From Acidimicrobiia bacterium (GTDB lineage: Bacteria; Actinomycetota; Acidimicrobiia; IMCC26256; PALSA-610): DNA of 64,000 bases. The notes under the pieces were generated by a model. It worked only from the letters and a program-made list of their open reading frames with translations. It made no database searches and had not been told where the DNA came from. This document shows positions 62,129 to 64,000 of the stretch, in pieces. Where the stretch lies: NCBI GenBank assembly GCA_027494135.1, contig JAOSJK010000012.1, forward strand, positions 482,795 to 546,794, in the 5' to 3' direction. Numbering within the stretch: position 1 is the stretch's first letter; every line of letters starts with the position of its first letter. The position numbers were made by a program, and so were the translations under genes.

Positions 62129-63016
62129 GTGGCACCTCTGAGCGCCCCTCCTCCTTCCGCTGCGCCGCGCACGACGCGGATCGCGGCCGGGCCGGTCACT
62201 CTCGCGGTCCACGACTGGGGCGGCGAGGGCGCGCCGATACTCCTTGCCCACCCGACCGGCTTCCACGGGCGAATCTGGGCGCCGGTCGCCACCCGCCTCG
62301 TCGCCGACGGATGGCGCGTCTGGTCCTTCGACTTCCGCGGGCATGGGGAGAGCGACGCCCCCGACGGCCACGACTACTCGTGGCACGGTTTCGCCGACGA
62401 CGCCCGCGCCGTGGCAGCCCACATGACTGCGGCCGGCGCCGAGCCGCCGCTCGCCGCCGGCCACTCGAAGGGCGGCGCGGCGCTGGTGCTCTGCGAGGCC
62501 GCCCACCCGCGTACGTTCTCCCGGCTCTGGCTCTACGAGCCCGTCGTGCTCCCGGTCGACGACCCGCTCCCACCCATGCCCGACAACCCACTCGCCACGT
62601 CGGCGCGGCGCCGACGCAACGAGTGGCACTCAATCGACGAGGCCTACGCCGCCTACTCGTCAAAGCCTCCGCTCGATGCCATGTCGGCGGAGTCGCTGCG
62701 CGCGTACGTCGACTACGCGCTCCGCGACCGCGGCGACGGCGTCCTCTCGCTCAAGTGCGACCCCGAGGTCGAGGCCCAGGTCTACGCGATGTCCGGCAGC
62801 CACGGGGCATTCGCTCAGCTGCCCCGGGTGGGCTGCCGGACCCGTGTCGTGGTCGGCGAGACGACCGGCTCCATCGACGCGTCGATCGGGCGGCAGCTCA
62901 TCGACCGTCTCCCCTTGGGAGATCTGGAGGTGATGACCGGGTGCGGCCACTTCGGCCCCCAGCAGGACCCCGACGCCACCGTCGCATCCATCACCGACTT
63001 CGCCCACTCGCCCTGA
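62129..63016 (+). CDS. Alpha/beta hydrolase
   Basis: PILLAHPTGFHGRIWAPVATRLVADGWRVWSFDFRGHGESDAPDG; PLAAGHSKGGAALVLCEAAHP; GCGHFGPQQDP. Confidence 0.92.
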   Translation: MAPLSAPPPSAAPRTTRIAAGPVTLAVHDWGGEGAPILLAHPTGFHGRIWAPVATRLVADGWRVWSFDFRGHGESDAPDGHDYSWHGFADDARAVAAHMTAAGAEPPLAAGHSKGGAALVLCEAAHPRTFSRLWLYEPVVLPVDDPLPPMPDNPLATSARRRRNEWHSIDEAYAAYSSKPPLDAMSAESLRAYVDYALRDRGDGVLSLKCDPEVEAQVYAMSGSHGAFAQLPRVGCRTRVVVGETTGSIDASIGRQLIDRLPLGDLEVMTGCGHFGPQQDPDATVASITDFAHSP

Positions 63017-63023
63017 CCTCGGT

Positions 63024-63072
63024 GTTTTGGCGTCACTTCCTCGCGCATACCGCGAGGTTCTGACGCCAAAAC
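63024..63072. repeat. Intergenic palindrome family 2, copy C (diverged)
   Basis: gttttggcgtcacttcctcgcgc...cgcgaggttctgacgccaaaac; arms carry mismatches relative to copies A/B. Confidence 0.9.
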
Positions 63073-63076
63073 CCGG

Positions 63077-64000
63077 TCAGGATGCCTTGAGGGAGGCGAT
63101 GACGGCTGACCAGCGGTCGGGGTCGGTCTTGTAGGGGCGTAGAACGAACAGCGGTCGACGATGCCACCGTAGCGGGCCCGGAACCTCTCGGCGACACCCT
63201 CCGGCTCGGCGACTACGGCGAAGGTCTCGAGCATCTCGTCGTCGATCGCCTCGCCCATCTTCACCCACTCGCCCTGCTTGGAGAGCGTGTTCAGGTCGGC
63301 CTGCAGATCCCCCATCCGTGGAGGTCGAGGACGCCGCGATACGCGGGCGTCGACCCGTAGAACGCGATCTGCTGCTTCACCATCCTCGCTGCGTTGGACA
63401 TCTCCTCCTCGGTCGTCCCCGTGACGACGAAGAGCGGCCCGGTCACCTCGTAGGAGGAGCGGTCGCGACCCGCCTTGGCGAGACCCCGCTCCAGCGCGGG
63501 CAGCGTCACCTCGCGCAGGTACCGCTCCGTGGTGAAGCCGTGGACGATGAGGCCGTCGCAGACCTCGCCCGCAACCTCGGTCATCAGCTCACCGACCGCG
63601 GCGAGGAAGACCTTCGGGGCCCCGAACTCGCTCCGGCCCGGGTTGAAGAACGGGGTCATCAGCGTGTGCTTGTAGAACTCCCCGCGGAAGTCGAGCTTCT
63701 CACCGTCGTTCCAGCACGCCCAGATCGCCCTCATCGCGTTCACCATCTCGCGCATGCGCGCCGCCGGCCGCGACCACGGCATCGAGAACCTCTTCTCGAT
63801 GTGAGGCTTGATCTGCGACCCGAGACCGAGGATGAACCGTCCCTTCGAGAACGACTGGAGGTCGTAGCCGATGTTCGCGAGTGTCATCGGGTTGCGCGCG
63901 AAGGCAACGGCGATCCCCGTCCCGATCTCGACCCGCTCGGTGTGCTCGGCGGCCAGCAGAAGGGGGAAGAAGGGATCGTGGCTCGTCTCGGCGGTGAGTA
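63077..64000 (-). CDS. LLM-class F420-dependent oxidoreductase (partial at window edge), frameshifted near 63.31 and 63.15 kb
   Basis: MTLANIGYDLQSFSKGRFILGLGSQIKPHIEKRFSMPWSRPAARMREMVNAMRAIW. Confidence 0.9.

Noticed and set aside
60583-63063. 826-aa plus-strand ORF
   Set aside because: Arg/His/Pro-rich mirror ORF spanning the ADH gene and palindromes; not a real protein.

Overview
This 64 kb window is GC-rich bacterial chromosome. Codon usage, F420-dependent LLM oxidoreductases, a UvrD2-like helicase with HRDC, GTP-type PEPCK, NhaA and several TetR regulators point to an actinobacterium, possibly Acidimicrobiia (inference). It is mostly housekeeping and metabolic genes: pckG, ddl, galK, uvrD2-like, ribB, apbE-like, nhaA, xthA, etfA/etfB, ABC transporters and two two-component systems. 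I found no CRISPR array, rRNA, convincing tRNA or complete prophage. The most notable non-coding signal is several families of near-perfect intergenic inverted repeats that recur almost verbatim at distant loci: family 1 x4, family 2 x3, family 3 x2, family 4 x2. Some overlap or supply the stop codon of the neighbouring gene. The clearest accessory region is about 47.5-53.4 kb: an FtsX/ATPase ABC exporter, a TetR regulator and a truncated IS256-type transposase, bracketed by an 82-bp direct repeat (71/82 identical by eye) and by intact and remnant DUF2461 copies. Other second looks: an ApbE/ferric-reductase-like/Asp-His-rich secreted protein cluster between two two-component systems, a secreted HEVEH metallopeptidase with a Leu-Gly-Asp repeat, a duplicated Cys-motif secreted protein, a tandemly triplicated 59-bp gene end, and a possible alternative-hairpin leader. 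About 30 apparent single-base frameshifts break otherwise conserved genes, several of them in G/C homopolymers. They look like consensus-sequence errors and limit annotation here. I see no single clearly new system. All calls come from reading the sequence and ORF track; no searches were run.
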